DNA from: Lysobacterales bacterium | Lineage (GTDB): Bacteria; Pseudomonadota; Gammaproteobacteria; Xanthomonadales; Rhodanobacteraceae | Assembly: GCA_016721015.1 (NCBI GenBank) | Contig: JADKJL010000009.1 | Location: 372,001-436,000, forward strand | Length of the DNA: 64,000 bases | Direction: 5' to 3' | Shown here: positions 9,839 through 18,253 of the stretch, piece by piece | How the letters are laid out: the number at the start of each line of letters is the position of its first letter | Numbering within the stretch: position 1 is the stretch's first letter | Notes under the pieces: model-generated | Database searches by the model: none | Told to the model about the DNA's origin: nothing | The model's input: only the letters and a program-made list of their open reading frames with translations | Position numbers and translations under genes: made by a program

Positions 9839-10234
9839 ATGCACCACGGCACCTTCAGCAAGCTCGCCAAGCGCGCTGCCCGCTTTACCGGGCAACCCCG
9901 GTGCTTCGGAATTGCCGTCACCATTGTCCTGCTCTGGGTCGCCAGCGGTCCGCTGTTCGACTTCAGTGATACCTGGCAACTGGTCATCAACACGAGTACC
10001 ACGATCATCACCTTCCTGATGGTGTTCCTGATCCAGAACACGCAGAACCGTGACACCGATGCATTGCAGATCAAGCTCGACGAACTCATCCGCGTCACCG
10101 AGCTCGCCCACAACACCCTGCTCGACCTCGAGGAACTCGATGAAAAAACCCTCGACCGCTACCGCGCCCATTACGCCGCGATGGCGCACAAGGCGCGCAA
10201 ACGTGGCCTCGTCGACGAGCTTGCCGCTCCCTGA
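9839..10234 (+). CDS. Low-affinity iron permease family protein
   Basis: A 131-residue protein preceded by a strong ribosome site (AAAGGAGAA). Two hydrophobic segments are visible (about residues 22-40 and 46-62), followed by an amphipathic charged tail. The sequence DTWQLVINTSTTI and FLIQNTQNRD is the recognisable core of the bacterial family named for yeast Fet4. The iron transport role is transferred by family name only; bacterial members are short and little studied. The gene sits alone on the plus strand between rlmH and maf, which are both on the minus strand, and interrupts a cluster that is often continuous in relatives. Confidence 0.85.
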   Translation: MHHGTFSKLAKRAARFTGQPRCFGIAVTIVLLWVASGPLFDFSDTWQLVINTSTTIITFLMVFLIQNTQNRDTDALQIKLDELIRVTELAHNTLLDLEELDEKTLDRYRAHYAAMAHKARKRGLVDELAAP

Positions 10235-10288
10235 CATCGCTCGATTGCGGTTGGCGTGCTCCAGCCCGGCACCTCCAGAGGTCGCATG

Positions 10289-10759
10289 TCAGGCGCGGTG
10301 GTACGGGTGCCCAGCGAGGATGGTGGTGGCGCGGTAGAGTTGTTCGACGACGATCAGGCGCACGAGCATGTGCGGAAGGGTCAGCGGGCCGAGTGACCAG
10401 CGCTGATTGGCACGTTTGAGAACTTCATCGGCGTGGCCGTCGGGTCCGCCGATCAGGATGGCGAGATCGCGGCCTTGCATGCGCCATTCGCCGAGCTGTT
10501 CGGCGAGCTGTTCGCTGCTCCAGTGTTGGCCGCGCCCATCGAGTGCGACGACGTGGGTGGCGGCGGCTATCGCGGCAAGTACGGCGGTGCCTTCATCGGC
10601 CATCGCGCGAACCGGATCACGGCTCTTGCCGCGATTGCCGAGTGGTACTTCGATCAATTCGAGAGGAAGTTCGCGCGACAGGCGCTTGCGGTACTCGGCG
10701 AATCCTTCAGCGACCCAGGCAGGCATGCGCTCACCGACCGAGATCAGTCGTGTGCGCAC
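10289..10759 (-). CDS. rlmH: 23S rRNA (pseudouridine-1915-N3)-methyltransferase
   Basis: RlmH is a SPOUT-fold methyltransferase that methylates pseudouridine 1915 in helix 69 of 23S rRNA, acting on assembled 70S ribosomes with SAM. The product is 156 residues, the usual length. The family motifs FLAGGxxG-type ILIGGPDGHADEV and the C-terminal LTLPHMLVRLIVVEQLYRA with the SPOUT knot are clear, ending in GHPYHRA as is typical. The start is GTG with a GGAGG upstream. It lies 12 bases after rsfS and is surely cotranscribed with it. Confidence 0.97.
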   Translation of the reverse strand: MRTRLISVGERMPAWVAEGFAEYRKRLSRELPLELIEVPLGNRGKSRDPVRAMADEGTAVLAAIAAATHVVALDGRGQHWSSEQLAEQLGEWRMQGRDLAILIGGPDGHADEVLKRANQRWSLGPLTLPHMLVRLIVVEQLYRATTILAGHPYHRA

Positions 10760-10771
10760 GCCTCCCTCCGC

Positions 10772-11413
10772 TCAGCCGTCAAGCTTGGCGGGATGCTCGT
10801 CGTCGCCGACTGTCCACAGGCGCTCAAGTCCGTAGAACTCGCGAGTGCGCGGCAACATGACATGGACGACGATGTCGCCAAGATCGACCAGCACCCATTC
10901 CGCCTCGCGCTCGCCTTCGACACCAATGGGCGGCAGCCCGGCCTTCTTGGCCGCTCGCACCACTTCGTCGGCAATCGATTTGACGTGCCGGGTCGACGTG
11001 CCGCTGGTGATGATGATCAGGTCGGTGACCGAAGTTTTGCCGCGTACGTCGATCTCGCGCGTATCGCGTGCCTTGAGATCCTCGATCGCGTTGATTGCGA
11101 CTTTGTGCAGCAGGGCAAAGACATCCTGCTCGAGATCGGGCTTGATGCGCTTCTTTGGCGCCGCCTTGATCACCGCTTTCTTCGCAACGGGTGCGACTAT
11201 CGGCTTGGCAGCACGCGACGGCTTGGCCGGAACCATCGCCCGTGCCGGCGATTTGGCCGGGAGTCGGGTCGGATCCTTCTTTGCCGCTGAGGTCACTGCG
11301 GGTGCGGATGGCGCTTTCCTTGCTGCCGGAGCCTTGCGTGGACCGGGGGCCTTCCTGGCAGCGGTGGTATTGCCTGCCCGGCGCGGCCGGACACGTGTTT
11401 CAGACGTACTCAA
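10772..11413 (-). CDS. rsfS: Ribosome silencing factor RsfS with Ala/Lys/Pro-rich N-terminal extension
   Basis: RsfS binds ribosomal protein L14 and blocks subunit joining in starved cells. The domain lies at about residues 93-205: DLEQDVFALLHK, SVTDLIIITSGTSTRHV and GEREAEWVLVDLGDIVVHVM, all well conserved. Before it the frame carries about 92 residues rich in Ala, Lys, Arg and Pro with repeated KAP/AKP units, which looks like real disordered protein rather than noise. The longest start is a TTG at 11413 without a ribosome site; an ATG at 11236 or a GTG at 11173 (giving a family-size 133-residue protein) cannot be excluded. It lies directly upstream of rlmH, but nadD, the usual upstream neighbour, is absent. 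Confidence 0.93.
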   Translation of the reverse strand: MSTSETRVRPRRAGNTTAARKAPGPRKAPAARKAPSAPAVTSAAKKDPTRLPAKSPARAMVPAKPSRAAKPIVAPVAKKAVIKAAPKKRIKPDLEQDVFALLHKVAINAIEDLKARDTREIDVRGKTSVTDLIIITSGTSTRHVKSIADEVVRAAKKAGLPPIGVEGEREAEWVLVDLGDIVVHVMLPRTREFYGLERLWTVGDDEHPAKLDG

Positions 11414-11512
11414 GGGAGAATCAACCTCGTCACAAGGACGCGCCAGAACCGGCGCGCCGCCAGTATAGAGCCAAATGCCGTGGCGTCATCGGCGCCGGGC
11501 CTTTCGCCCGGA

Positions 11513-12364
11513 CTATGGTTCGCCGCCAACCGCCACGGCCCGGCCTGGATCGCTGATCCATCCGCTCCAGGATGGCGCGAACATGCGGGATCCATGCAGG
11601 CCGGCAATCTCCATGGCGAGCAGGTTGTGGCACGCGGTCACGCCGGAACCGCACATGTGGACGACCGTCTGCGGCACATGCGGGCCAATGATGGCCGTGA
11701 ACTCCTCGGCAAGTTGCCGGGCCGACTTGAATTGGCCGTTCGCTTCAAGATTGTCGGTGAACGGCCGATTGCGCGCGCCGGGAACGTGGCCGGCGACGCG
11801 ATCCAGCGGCTCGACCTCGCCTCGGTATCGCGGCGCACCGCGTGCGTCGAGCAGACAGACCGAACCGTCCTTCAACGACGCCTGCAGGTCTTCATAGCCG
11901 ACCAGCTGACTCGCGGCGTAGTGCACGGAAACCTGTTCTCGTGGCGGGATCTGTTCACTGGATTCGATCGGCAGACCGCTGGCCTGCCACGCCGCCCAGC
12001 CACCATCGAGCACGCCCACCGACTGCGCGCCGATCAGCCGCAGCATCCACCACAGGCGAGCCGCGGCGAGCGCGCCGCCGGCATCGTCATAGGCGATCAG
12101 CGGTCGGTCCGGGCGCCAGCCCCAGCGTCCTAGCACGTCCGAAAACGCGGCTTCATCGGGCAAGGGATGACGGCCCAGGTCGCGTTTGCCCAGATCGGAC
12201 AGGTCGACATCGAGATCCGCATACACCGCACCCGGAACGTGAGCAGCTGACCAGGCACGCCGACCACTGTCGGGCGAGCTCAGTTCCTTGCGGCAATCGA
12301 CAACCAGGGCGTCATCCTGGTCAATCAACCGCGCCAATTCATCGACCGAAACAAGCGGTTTCAC
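11513..12364 (-). CDS. sseA: 3-mercaptopyruvate sulfurtransferase
   Basis: A two-domain rhodanese of 283 residues that moves sulfur from 3-mercaptopyruvate to cyanide or thiols. The N-terminal inactive domain contains VVDCRKEL and HVPGAVYADLD; the C-terminal domain has LLDARGAPRYRGE, GHVPGARNRPF and the catalytic loop CGSGVTA with the cysteine at residue 238. CGSGVTA is the loop typical of mercaptopyruvate sulfurtransferases, in contrast to CRKGVTA of thiosulfate enzymes. The start is a GTG whose GTGA overlaps the stop of nudL, so the two are translationally coupled. Confidence 0.95.
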   Translation of the reverse strand: MKPLVSVDELARLIDQDDALVVDCRKELSSPDSGRRAWSAAHVPGAVYADLDVDLSDLGKRDLGRHPLPDEAAFSDVLGRWGWRPDRPLIAYDDAGGALAAARLWWMLRLIGAQSVGVLDGGWAAWQASGLPIESSEQIPPREQVSVHYAASQLVGYEDLQASLKDGSVCLLDARGAPRYRGEVEPLDRVAGHVPGARNRPFTDNLEANGQFKSARQLAEEFTAIIGPHVPQTVVHMCGSGVTACHNLLAMEIAGLHGSRMFAPSWSGWISDPGRAVAVGGEP

Positions 12365-12978
12365 GGGTGTGCCTCCAATCGTCGCAGCAGGTTTTGCAGA
12401 ATTGCCGCCGTCGCGCCCCAGATGCGCTTGCCTTCATAGTCGAATTCGAAGATCTCGCGACCGCGGCCATGCCAGATGATTTCGGAGCGCTGCATGCAGC
12501 CTGGCGTGAGTATCACCTCAAGCGGCACCTCGAAGATCTCGGCGACTTCTCCCGGATGGGGATTGAGCCGGAAGCCATCACGCACAAGCCCGACTACCGG
12601 GGTGACGCTGAATCCCGAAATCGTGTCGAAGCAATCGAGAAAACCGAAGGCCTCGACGAAATCCGCACTGATGCCGGTTTCCTCATCCGTTTCACGCAAT
12701 GCGGCAGCGATTGCATCGCGATCGGCCGCTTCCATCGCGCCACCGGGAAAGCTGATCTGGCCGGCATGGTGGCGCATCGTTTCGTTGCGTCGCGTGAACA
12801 ACATGCTCAAGGCATCGCCACGACAGATCACCGGCAGCAGCACCGCCGCCTGACGCAGGGGTGCGTTGTCCGACCACAGCTCAGGGAACTCGGTGGCGTT
12901 CCAGCCTGGAGGCTGGGGCGGATCGAGCAGTGGCCGCACCGCCCGACGCAGACGGACGATATCAATGTGTTCATTCAT
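12361..12978 (-). CDS. Nudix CoA pyrophosphatase, NudL type
   Basis: A 205-residue Nudix protein of the YeaB/NudL branch, expected to cleave coenzyme A or its derivatives to 3',5'-ADP and phosphopantetheine. Branch markers are AAVLLPV, MLFTRRNETMRHHAGQISFPGG and the Nudix box ending in RETDEETGI. The start at 12978 (MNEHIDIVRLRR) is chosen because the ATGA there overlaps the stop of the upstream DUF1289 gene; a longer open frame exists but has no homology feel. It is the middle gene of a three-gene coupled unit ending in sseA. Confidence 0.9.
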   Translation of the reverse strand: MNEHIDIVRLRRAVRPLLDPPQPPGWNATEFPELWSDNAPLRQAAVLLPVICRGDALSMLFTRRNETMRHHAGQISFPGGAMEAADRDAIAAALRETDEETGISADFVEAFGFLDCFDTISGFSVTPVVGLVRDGFRLNPHPGEVAEIFEVPLEVILTPGCMQRSEIIWHGRGREIFEFDYEGKRIWGATAAILQNLLRRLEAHP

Positions 12979-13163
12979 GCCCGTTGCGCCTCGCGCTGGG
13001 GCAAGACGACATCCATCAGATTTGCACGCTCGGCGCGGGTCATGCCGAGCCAACGCGCGATCTCATCGCCGCTGCGAAAGCAGCCGACGCAGAGTCCGGC
13101 ATCATCGAGGTGGCAGATGCCGATGCACGGACTGAGAACAGGTTGGGGAAAATCGATGTGCAT
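12975..13163 (-). CDS. DUF1289 family small cysteine protein
   Basis: A 62-residue protein with the DUF1289 signature: SPCIGICHLDDAGLCVGCFR, four cysteines that probably bind a metal (zinc or an Fe-S cluster), followed by the EIARWLGM helix. Function is not established; the family is often found beside Nudix or Fe-S related genes. The ATG at 13163 gives a family-size product although the frame is open to 13235. Its TGA overlaps the ATG of nudL. Confidence 0.88.
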   Translation of the reverse strand: MHIDFPQPVLSPCIGICHLDDAGLCVGCFRSGDEIARWLGMTRAERANLMDVVLPQREAQRA

Positions 13164-13225
13164 GGAAACCGGCTGTCCTGTCGGCGGGCGGGTGCCTGCT
13201 GTTACATTAACCAAGATCTGGAACG

Positions 13226-13603
13226 ATGGTGCCACGCATGCTTGGAATGGCCACGAAAGTAGTCAGCGACTACGGCAAGGTACTCTCGCTGGTGGAACCA
13301 GGCGTCTATGGATTGCCGGAAAGCCTCTTGCCACATGCTCGAGAATCGATCCGCTTTGCAATTCTGACCCTGCTCAGGGAGTTGGGCACCGAGCATCCTG
13401 AAGTCAAGGAGGGCCTGCGCCAGGGCTATGTCTACCTAGCCCAGTTTGTCGGTGATGACGAAGCGTCCGTGGTCAAGAGCGGCCAGGCCAGCCTAACCGA
13501 CAGCACGGTTGACGACGGCAACACCGAACCGGCCATGCGCATCATCAACCGCATCAAGCTCGACATGGAACGCGCTGTGGAGGAGATGAGCGACTTTCTG
13601 TAG
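13226..13603 (+). CDS. Conserved hypothetical protein, about 125 residues
   Basis: A soluble, mostly helical and acidic protein without a signal peptide or membrane segment. I do not recognise a named domain, though the sequence (SDYGKVLSLVEPGVYGLPE, then a helical PHARESIRFAILTLLREL) looks like a conserved Xanthomonadales hypothetical. Possible starts are the ATGs at 13226, 13238 and 13247; 13226 has a GGA five bases upstream. It is divergent from the DUF1289 gene with 62 bases between starts, and is followed by the terminator hairpin that serves the convergent FKBP gene. Confidence 0.7.
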   Translation: MVPRMLGMATKVVSDYGKVLSLVEPGVYGLPESLLPHARESIRFAILTLLRELGTEHPEVKEGLRQGYVYLAQFVGDDEASVVKSGQASLTDSTVDDGNTEPAMRIINRIKLDMERAVEEMSDFL

Positions 13604-13630
13604 GCGTTGAATTGTCGATCATCGCAAATG

Positions 13631-13653
13631 AAAACGCCGCGGAATCCGCGGCG
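13631..13653 (-). terminator. Rho-independent terminator of the FKBP gene
   Basis: A perfect 8-bp stem (CGCCGCGG/CCGCGGCG) with an AAT loop, followed on the minus strand by TTTT. It lies just past the stop of the minus-strand FKBP gene. On the plus strand the run after the stem is only CTT, so it is a weaker stop for the preceding hypothetical gene. Confidence 0.8.
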
Positions 13654-13679
13654 CTTCCATCAACTTCTCGTCTGCTCGA

Positions 13680-14360
13680 TCAGTTCGAATCGATAACCTT
13701 GATATCGAACACCAGCGCCTGGTTCGGGCCGATGCGCGGCGGCTGGCCGCGTTCACCGTAGGCCATATCCGCTGGCACGAAGATCTGCCAGTGGTCGCCG
13801 ACCTTCATGCGTGACAGCGATTCCTGCCAACCCTTGATGACTTCATTGACCTTGAACTTGACCGGCTCGCCACGGGCGAATGAACTGTCAAACTCGAGAC
13901 CATCGGACAAGGAACCACGATAGTGCACGGTGACTTCGCTGGTTGGACCGACCTTCTTGCCGGTACCGTCCTCGATCACGCGATACTGCAGGCCGGAAGG
14001 AAGCGACACGATGCCCTTCTTGGTCTTGTTCTCGGCCATGAACTTGTTGCTCTGTGCAAGATTCGCACCGGCAACCTTGTCAAACTCGGCCTTGGCCTCT
14101 CCCATCATCTTGGTCTGGAAGGCGGTCAGGGTATCGCGCATTGTGGCTTCGGCAACGGCCGGATTGCGCTTGGCATAGGCATCCTGCATTGCACGAACGA
14201 CCGTGTTGATGTCGACATCCATCTTGCGTTCGGTGAAGTCCTTGCCGATCTGGTAACCGATCGAGTAGGAAAGCTTGCCCTTTTCGGACGTCGTGTCCTG
14301 GGCATAGGTCGTTCCTGATACCAACAACGCCACCATGGCGAGTGACAAACCAAATTTCAT
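13680..14360 (-). CDS. Exported FKBP-type peptidyl-prolyl cis-trans isomerase (Mip/FkpA-like)
   Basis: A 226-residue periplasmic folding catalyst. It has a signal peptide of about 20 residues, an N-terminal dimerisation domain (about 25-115, with LSYSIGYQIGKDF) and a C-terminal FKBP domain (about 120-225) showing VTVHYRGSLSDGLEFDSS, VIKGWQESLSRMKVGDHW and the typical IPADMAYGERG-like VPADMAYGERG. The start at 14360 has a GGAGG nine bases before it, while the upstream open frame is not signal-like. It stands alone, with a terminator downstream. Mip, FkpA and FklB share this layout, so no symbol is given. Confidence 0.93.
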   Translation of the reverse strand: MKFGLSLAMVALLVSGTTYAQDTTSEKGKLSYSIGYQIGKDFTERKMDVDINTVVRAMQDAYAKRNPAVAEATMRDTLTAFQTKMMGEAKAEFDKVAGANLAQSNKFMAENKTKKGIVSLPSGLQYRVIEDGTGKKVGPTSEVTVHYRGSLSDGLEFDSSFARGEPVKFKVNEVIKGWQESLSRMKVGDHWQIFVPADMAYGERGQPPRIGPNQALVFDIKVIDSN

Positions 14361-14593
14361 GCTGCCTCCAGAATGGATCTGAAACGGATAGTTACGCGAT
14401 GTTGCGCCGGGCCGGGCGACCGAGCGGCACAAAAAAGGCCGGTCAGTGTACCTGAGCCACCCCGGATCGCCAATTTGCAACCGTGGTCGGCCAACAGAGA
14501 ACATCAGCAGCGCGCAAAGTTCGGCGCTCCGGCGTTTCTGGCCGCTGGTATGATGCTCGGTTCTTCTGAACACAAGCAAACCGGGAGACCTCA

Positions 14594-15376
14594 ATGGCGT
14601 TCCGCAACCTGATCAGCAGCGGCCGCGGCGCGGTTCGCACCGTCACGATCAACCGTCCGGACAAGCTCAACGCGCTCAACCGCGAAACGATCACCGAGCT
14701 GCAGATTGCTTTTGACCAGGCCCGGCATGACGATTCGGTTCGTGTGGTCGTCCTTGCCGGCGCCGGTGAAAAGGCATTCGTCGCCGGCGCCGACATCGCC
14801 GAGTTGAGTGCGATCTCGCCGATCGACGCGCAGGCGTTCTCGCGAGCCGGCCAGCGCATGATGCGCACGATCGAATTGCTGGGAAAACCTGTCATTGCGC
14901 GAATCCAGGGGTTTGCCCTGGGTGGCGGTCTCGAAATCGCGATGTGCTGCCACTTGCGCGTGGGCAGCGAAAAAGCCCGGCTCGGGCTGCCGGAAATCGG
15001 CCTCGGCCTGCTGCCCGGATTCGGCGGCACCCAGCGCCTTTTGCGCCTGGCCGGTCGCCCTGCGGCGCTGGAGATGTGCTTGCTTGGTCAGCCCATTGAC
15101 GCCCATCGCGCCCATCAACTCGGTTTGCTCAGCCGCATGGTTGCATCCGACAAGCTTGATGATGAAATCAATGCATTGGCCGATCAGCTCGCCGCCTCGG
15201 CGCCGCACGCGATGGCCGGCATCCTCGATGCGATCCTGATCGGCGGCGAGTGCCCGGCCGCCGAGGCGATGGATTTCGAAAGCAAGACATTCGCCCTGAT
15301 CTGCACCACCGACGACATGCGCGAGGGCACCCGCGCCTTCCTCGAACGCCGCAAGCCCGTGTTTACCGGCAAGTAA
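14594..15376 (+). CDS. Enoyl-CoA hydratase (crotonase family)
   Basis: A 260-residue crotonase-fold enzyme expected to hydrate trans-2-enoyl-CoA to 3-hydroxyacyl-CoA in fatty acid or amino acid breakdown. It has the oxyanion-hole segments FVAGADIAEL and IQGFALGGGLEIAM, and both catalytic glutamates of true hydratases: one in GGGLE and one in GLPEIGLGLLPG, followed by FGGTQRL. A GGGAG precedes the ATG. There is no neighbouring beta-oxidation gene, so the chain-length preference is open. Confidence 0.93.
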   Translation: MAFRNLISSGRGAVRTVTINRPDKLNALNRETITELQIAFDQARHDDSVRVVVLAGAGEKAFVAGADIAELSAISPIDAQAFSRAGQRMMRTIELLGKPVIARIQGFALGGGLEIAMCCHLRVGSEKARLGLPEIGLGLLPGFGGTQRLLRLAGRPAALEMCLLGQPIDAHRAHQLGLLSRMVASDKLDDEINALADQLAASAPHAMAGILDAILIGGECPAAEAMDFESKTFALICTTDDMREGTRAFLERRKPVFTGK

Positions 15377-15447
15377 ACCGGCACGACAGCCGCGTTGGCG
15401 CATTCCGCAAGCCTGTCAGGCCACAGCCGACCCGGCTCAGGGCCCGC

Positions 15448-16344
15448 TCAATGGTGGCTGCCGCGATACTTCTTTTCGCCGGCAGTGACGGCCATTCCAA
15501 GCCGATTCTCCGGCGGCGCCAGCGGACAGGTGGCAAACGAGGTGAATGCGCACGGCGGGTTGTAGGCCTTGTTGAAATCGATCACGACTTTTCCGTCCTT
15601 CGGCATCGCCGAATAGAAAAAACGCGCGGCCCCGTAGGTTTCCTTGCCGCTGGTCTTGTCGGCGATGATGAAGAACAGCTCATCGGCATCATCGGTTTCG
15701 AGCACCGGCAACAACTCGAACGTCTTGCCGTCGTGTTCGAACACGGCCTTGCCCGGTACCGGCATCTTGTCGATCGTGCCGATCACGTTCGGAATCTCGA
15801 GCGTATGTGGCGGGTCGAACGCGACCCATTTCGCTTCCACCCGCCAGCCCGGATCTACCGGGTAATGTTCGATGCCAAGGAAACCGGTTCGCGTCTTCGC
15901 TTCGCTGTCCTTGATGCGCAGACCTTTCTTGCCGCCGGCACGATCGATCAGGTAGAAGCGCACGCTGCCGAAGGCAATCGTGGTCGGCACGGCATGCGCA
16001 TCATCGAGCATCTCGGCGCTGGCCAGCGCCTTGCCGTCGATGGTCGCGCCTGAATCAGCGGCAAGCTTGATCGTGACCTTGTCGCCCTCCCAATCAATGC
16101 GACCAAGGTGCGCGGGTGCCTTGGCGATGACAATATCGTTGTCGCTGGCACTACCGATCTTGCTGATTCCGGGCTTCAGCCATTCCAGTCCGACCAGCGA
16201 CAGCCAGCCATCGGGTGCCTGCAGTCGCTCAAGCCGCTGTTTTCGCCAGGATTCGATCTCGCGGCTGTAGTCGTCGTCACTGCCCGCCGAAATGAGCTGG
16301 GTTCCGGAAATGCTTGCCGCAAGCAGCAGACTGGTCATCAACAT
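15448..16344 (-). CDS. DUF1684 family exported protein
   Basis: A 298-residue protein with a hydrophobic N-terminus that reads as a signal peptide. DUF1684 marks are APDGWLSLVGLEWLKPG, the KTRTGFLGIEHYP region and the highly conserved C-terminal DFNKAYNPPCAF followed by TCPLAPPENRL. Function is unproven; the conserved NPPCAF and CPLAPPEN stretches suggest a binding site. It lies 36 bases after mutL on the same strand and may be read through from it. It ends convergently with the enoyl-CoA hydratase gene. Confidence 0.88.
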   Translation of the reverse strand: MLMTSLLLAASISGTQLISAGSDDDYSREIESWRKQRLERLQAPDGWLSLVGLEWLKPGISKIGSASDNDIVIAKAPAHLGRIDWEGDKVTIKLAADSGATIDGKALASAEMLDDAHAVPTTIAFGSVRFYLIDRAGGKKGLRIKDSEAKTRTGFLGIEHYPVDPGWRVEAKWVAFDPPHTLEIPNVIGTIDKMPVPGKAVFEHDGKTFELLPVLETDDADELFFIIADKTSGKETYGAARFFYSAMPKDGKVVIDFNKAYNPPCAFTSFATCPLAPPENRLGMAVTAGEKKYRGSHH

Positions 16345-16380
16345 CGAAATGTCCTTGGAGTGGGAGCGGATCGATGAACA

Positions 16381-18171
16381 TCATCGACCGCGGAGAAACA
16401 GGCGATCAAGTTCTTGCAGGTTGAGCTGAACCCAGGTCGGGCGACCGTGGTTGCATTGACCCGATCGTTCGGTGGCCTCCATGTCACGCAGCAACGCATC
16501 CATTTCGGGCAGACTCAGCCGACGATTGGCCCGCACCGAGCCGTGGCACGCCATCGTCGACAGCAATTCGTTTGCGACCTCCTCGATGCGCCTGGATGAG
16601 CCGTGCGTCGCCAGATCGGCGATGACATCGCGCACCAGTTTCGAGACGTCGCCGCCGGCGAGCAGGGTCGGGACGCGGCGCACCGTGATGCCCTGCAATC
16701 CGCTGCGCACGATGTCGAAACCCAGTTCCCCGAAGCGTTCGCCGTGCTCCTCGACGATTCCCGCCTCACGTTCGCTGAGCGCGATCATCAATGGCACCAG
16801 CAGCATCTGCGAACGAATGCCCTCGCCTTCCCGTGCGTGCTTGAGTCGCTCGTAGGTTATGCGCTCATGCGCGGCATGCATGTCGACGACGATCAAACCA
16901 TGTGCGTTCTGCGCAAGCACGAAGATTCCGTGCAATTGCGCGACCGCGAAACCGAGTGGCGGAATGTCGGTTTCCGCCATGCCATCGGCGCGATTGTCGA
17001 TGCGGGGAGCATTTGCAGCGCTCGCCGACGGGGTGCCAAGCAGGGCCGCATAGTCGGCCAGCGGCTCACCCACGCCGAGGCGAAACCCTGCTTGATGACG
17101 GAAGGTCGGGTGCTGAATGGCGTCGCCAGCAATGGGCCCCAGGCTGGTCTCGCCGGTTGGCTGCAGGCCTGCCCGGGTGGCGGACAACGCCTCATGCAGG
17201 CTGCGGTAGAGAAAGTCGTGAACCAGGCGTGATTCGCGGAAGCGCACCTCACTCTTGGCCGGGTGCACGTTGACATCGACACCCTGCGGATCGAGTTCGA
17301 GAAACAGCACGAAGGCCGGATGACGGCCATGGAACAGGACATCGGCATAGGCCTGGCGCACTGCGTGGGCGACGACACGATCGCGAACGAGGCGCCCGTT
17401 GACGTGGAAATACTGCTGGTCCGCCTGCGAGCGCGAGGCCGTCGGCAGGCCAACCCAGCCCGACAAGCGCATTCCCGCGCCGCTGTGATCGACGCGCAGG
17501 CAGTTGCCGACGAATTCATCGCCGAGCACATCGGTGAGCCGGCGACTGGCATCTTCGGCATCGCGCAGGGGCTTGTACAGGCGCACGATCTTGCCGTTGT
17601 TGCCGAGCCGGAACTCGACTGTTTCGTGGGCCAGGGCGATCGACCGGACCAGGTCGTCGATATGGTTGAACTCGGTGCGCTCGGCACGCAGGAATTTTCT
17701 TCTGGCTGGCAAGTTGTAAAAAAGATCACGTATCTCGACGCTGGTTCCGGGCGCATGCTGGGCCGGTCGCTGGCTGTGTGGTTTGCCGCCATCGACCTCG
17801 ATGCGCATTGCGCTTTCAGCCGCCGCCGTGCGTGATGTCAGCGCAAATCGCGAGACCGAGGCGATCGACGGCAGGGCCTCGCCACGAAAGCCCAACGTGC
17901 CGACTTTTTCGAGATCCTCGAAACTCGCGATCTTGCTGGTCGCGTGAGCCGAGATCGCCAACGGCAGATCTTCGGCATCGATGCCAAAGCCATCGTCACG
18001 CACGCGAATCAATCGCGCACCACCTTCTTCGATATCGATTTCAATCCGCCGCGCGCCCGCATCGAGGCTGTTCTCGATGAGCTCCTTGACCACCGATGCA
18101 GGACGTTCGATGACCTCGCCGGCGGCGATCTGGTTGACGAGTTCGGCGGGGAGTGAATGGATGCGCGCCAT
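16381..18171 (-). CDS. mutL: DNA mismatch repair protein MutL with endonuclease motif
   Basis: A GHKL ATPase of 596 residues that couples MutS mismatch recognition to strand removal. N-terminal ATPase motifs are ELVNQIAAGEVIERP, ELIENSLDAGA, RDDGFGI, AHATSKI and GFRGEALPSI. The C-terminal half carries DMHAAHERITYE at residues 430-441, which fits the DQHA(X)2E(X)4E nicking-endonuclease motif in its DMHA form, plus the metal-site companions ACHGSVRA and QCNHGRP. E. coli MutL lacks this motif; P. aeruginosa MutL is known to have it. The start at 18171 is set by MARIHSLPAEL. It lies 82 bases after amiC in the conserved tsaE-amiC-mutL order. Confidence 0.97.
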   Translation of the reverse strand: MARIHSLPAELVNQIAAGEVIERPASVVKELIENSLDAGARRIEIDIEEGGARLIRVRDDGFGIDAEDLPLAISAHATSKIASFEDLEKVGTLGFRGEALPSIASVSRFALTSRTAAAESAMRIEVDGGKPHSQRPAQHAPGTSVEIRDLFYNLPARRKFLRAERTEFNHIDDLVRSIALAHETVEFRLGNNGKIVRLYKPLRDAEDASRRLTDVLGDEFVGNCLRVDHSGAGMRLSGWVGLPTASRSQADQQYFHVNGRLVRDRVVAHAVRQAYADVLFHGRHPAFVLFLELDPQGVDVNVHPAKSEVRFRESRLVHDFLYRSLHEALSATRAGLQPTGETSLGPIAGDAIQHPTFRHQAGFRLGVGEPLADYAALLGTPSASAANAPRIDNRADGMAETDIPPLGFAVAQLHGIFVLAQNAHGLIVVDMHAAHERITYERLKHAREGEGIRSQMLLVPLMIALSEREAGIVEEHGERFGELGFDIVRSGLQGITVRRVPTLLAGGDVSKLVRDVIADLATHGSSRRIEEVANELLSTMACHGSVRANRRLSLPEMDALLRDMEATERSGQCNHGRPTWVQLNLQELDRLFLRGR

Positions 18172-18253
18172 GCAGGGCTCATGAGAAATCGAGTCCCGCA
18201 TCATAGCGGATCGATTATCCAAGCCGGCCCAGCGCAACTACCGCAGCGTCGCC

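Noticed and set aside
11842..13401. A 519-codon open frame opposite sseA-nudL-DUF1289
   Set aside because: It is antisense to three overlapping, well-supported genes and is Arg/Pro/Ser-rich like other shadows.
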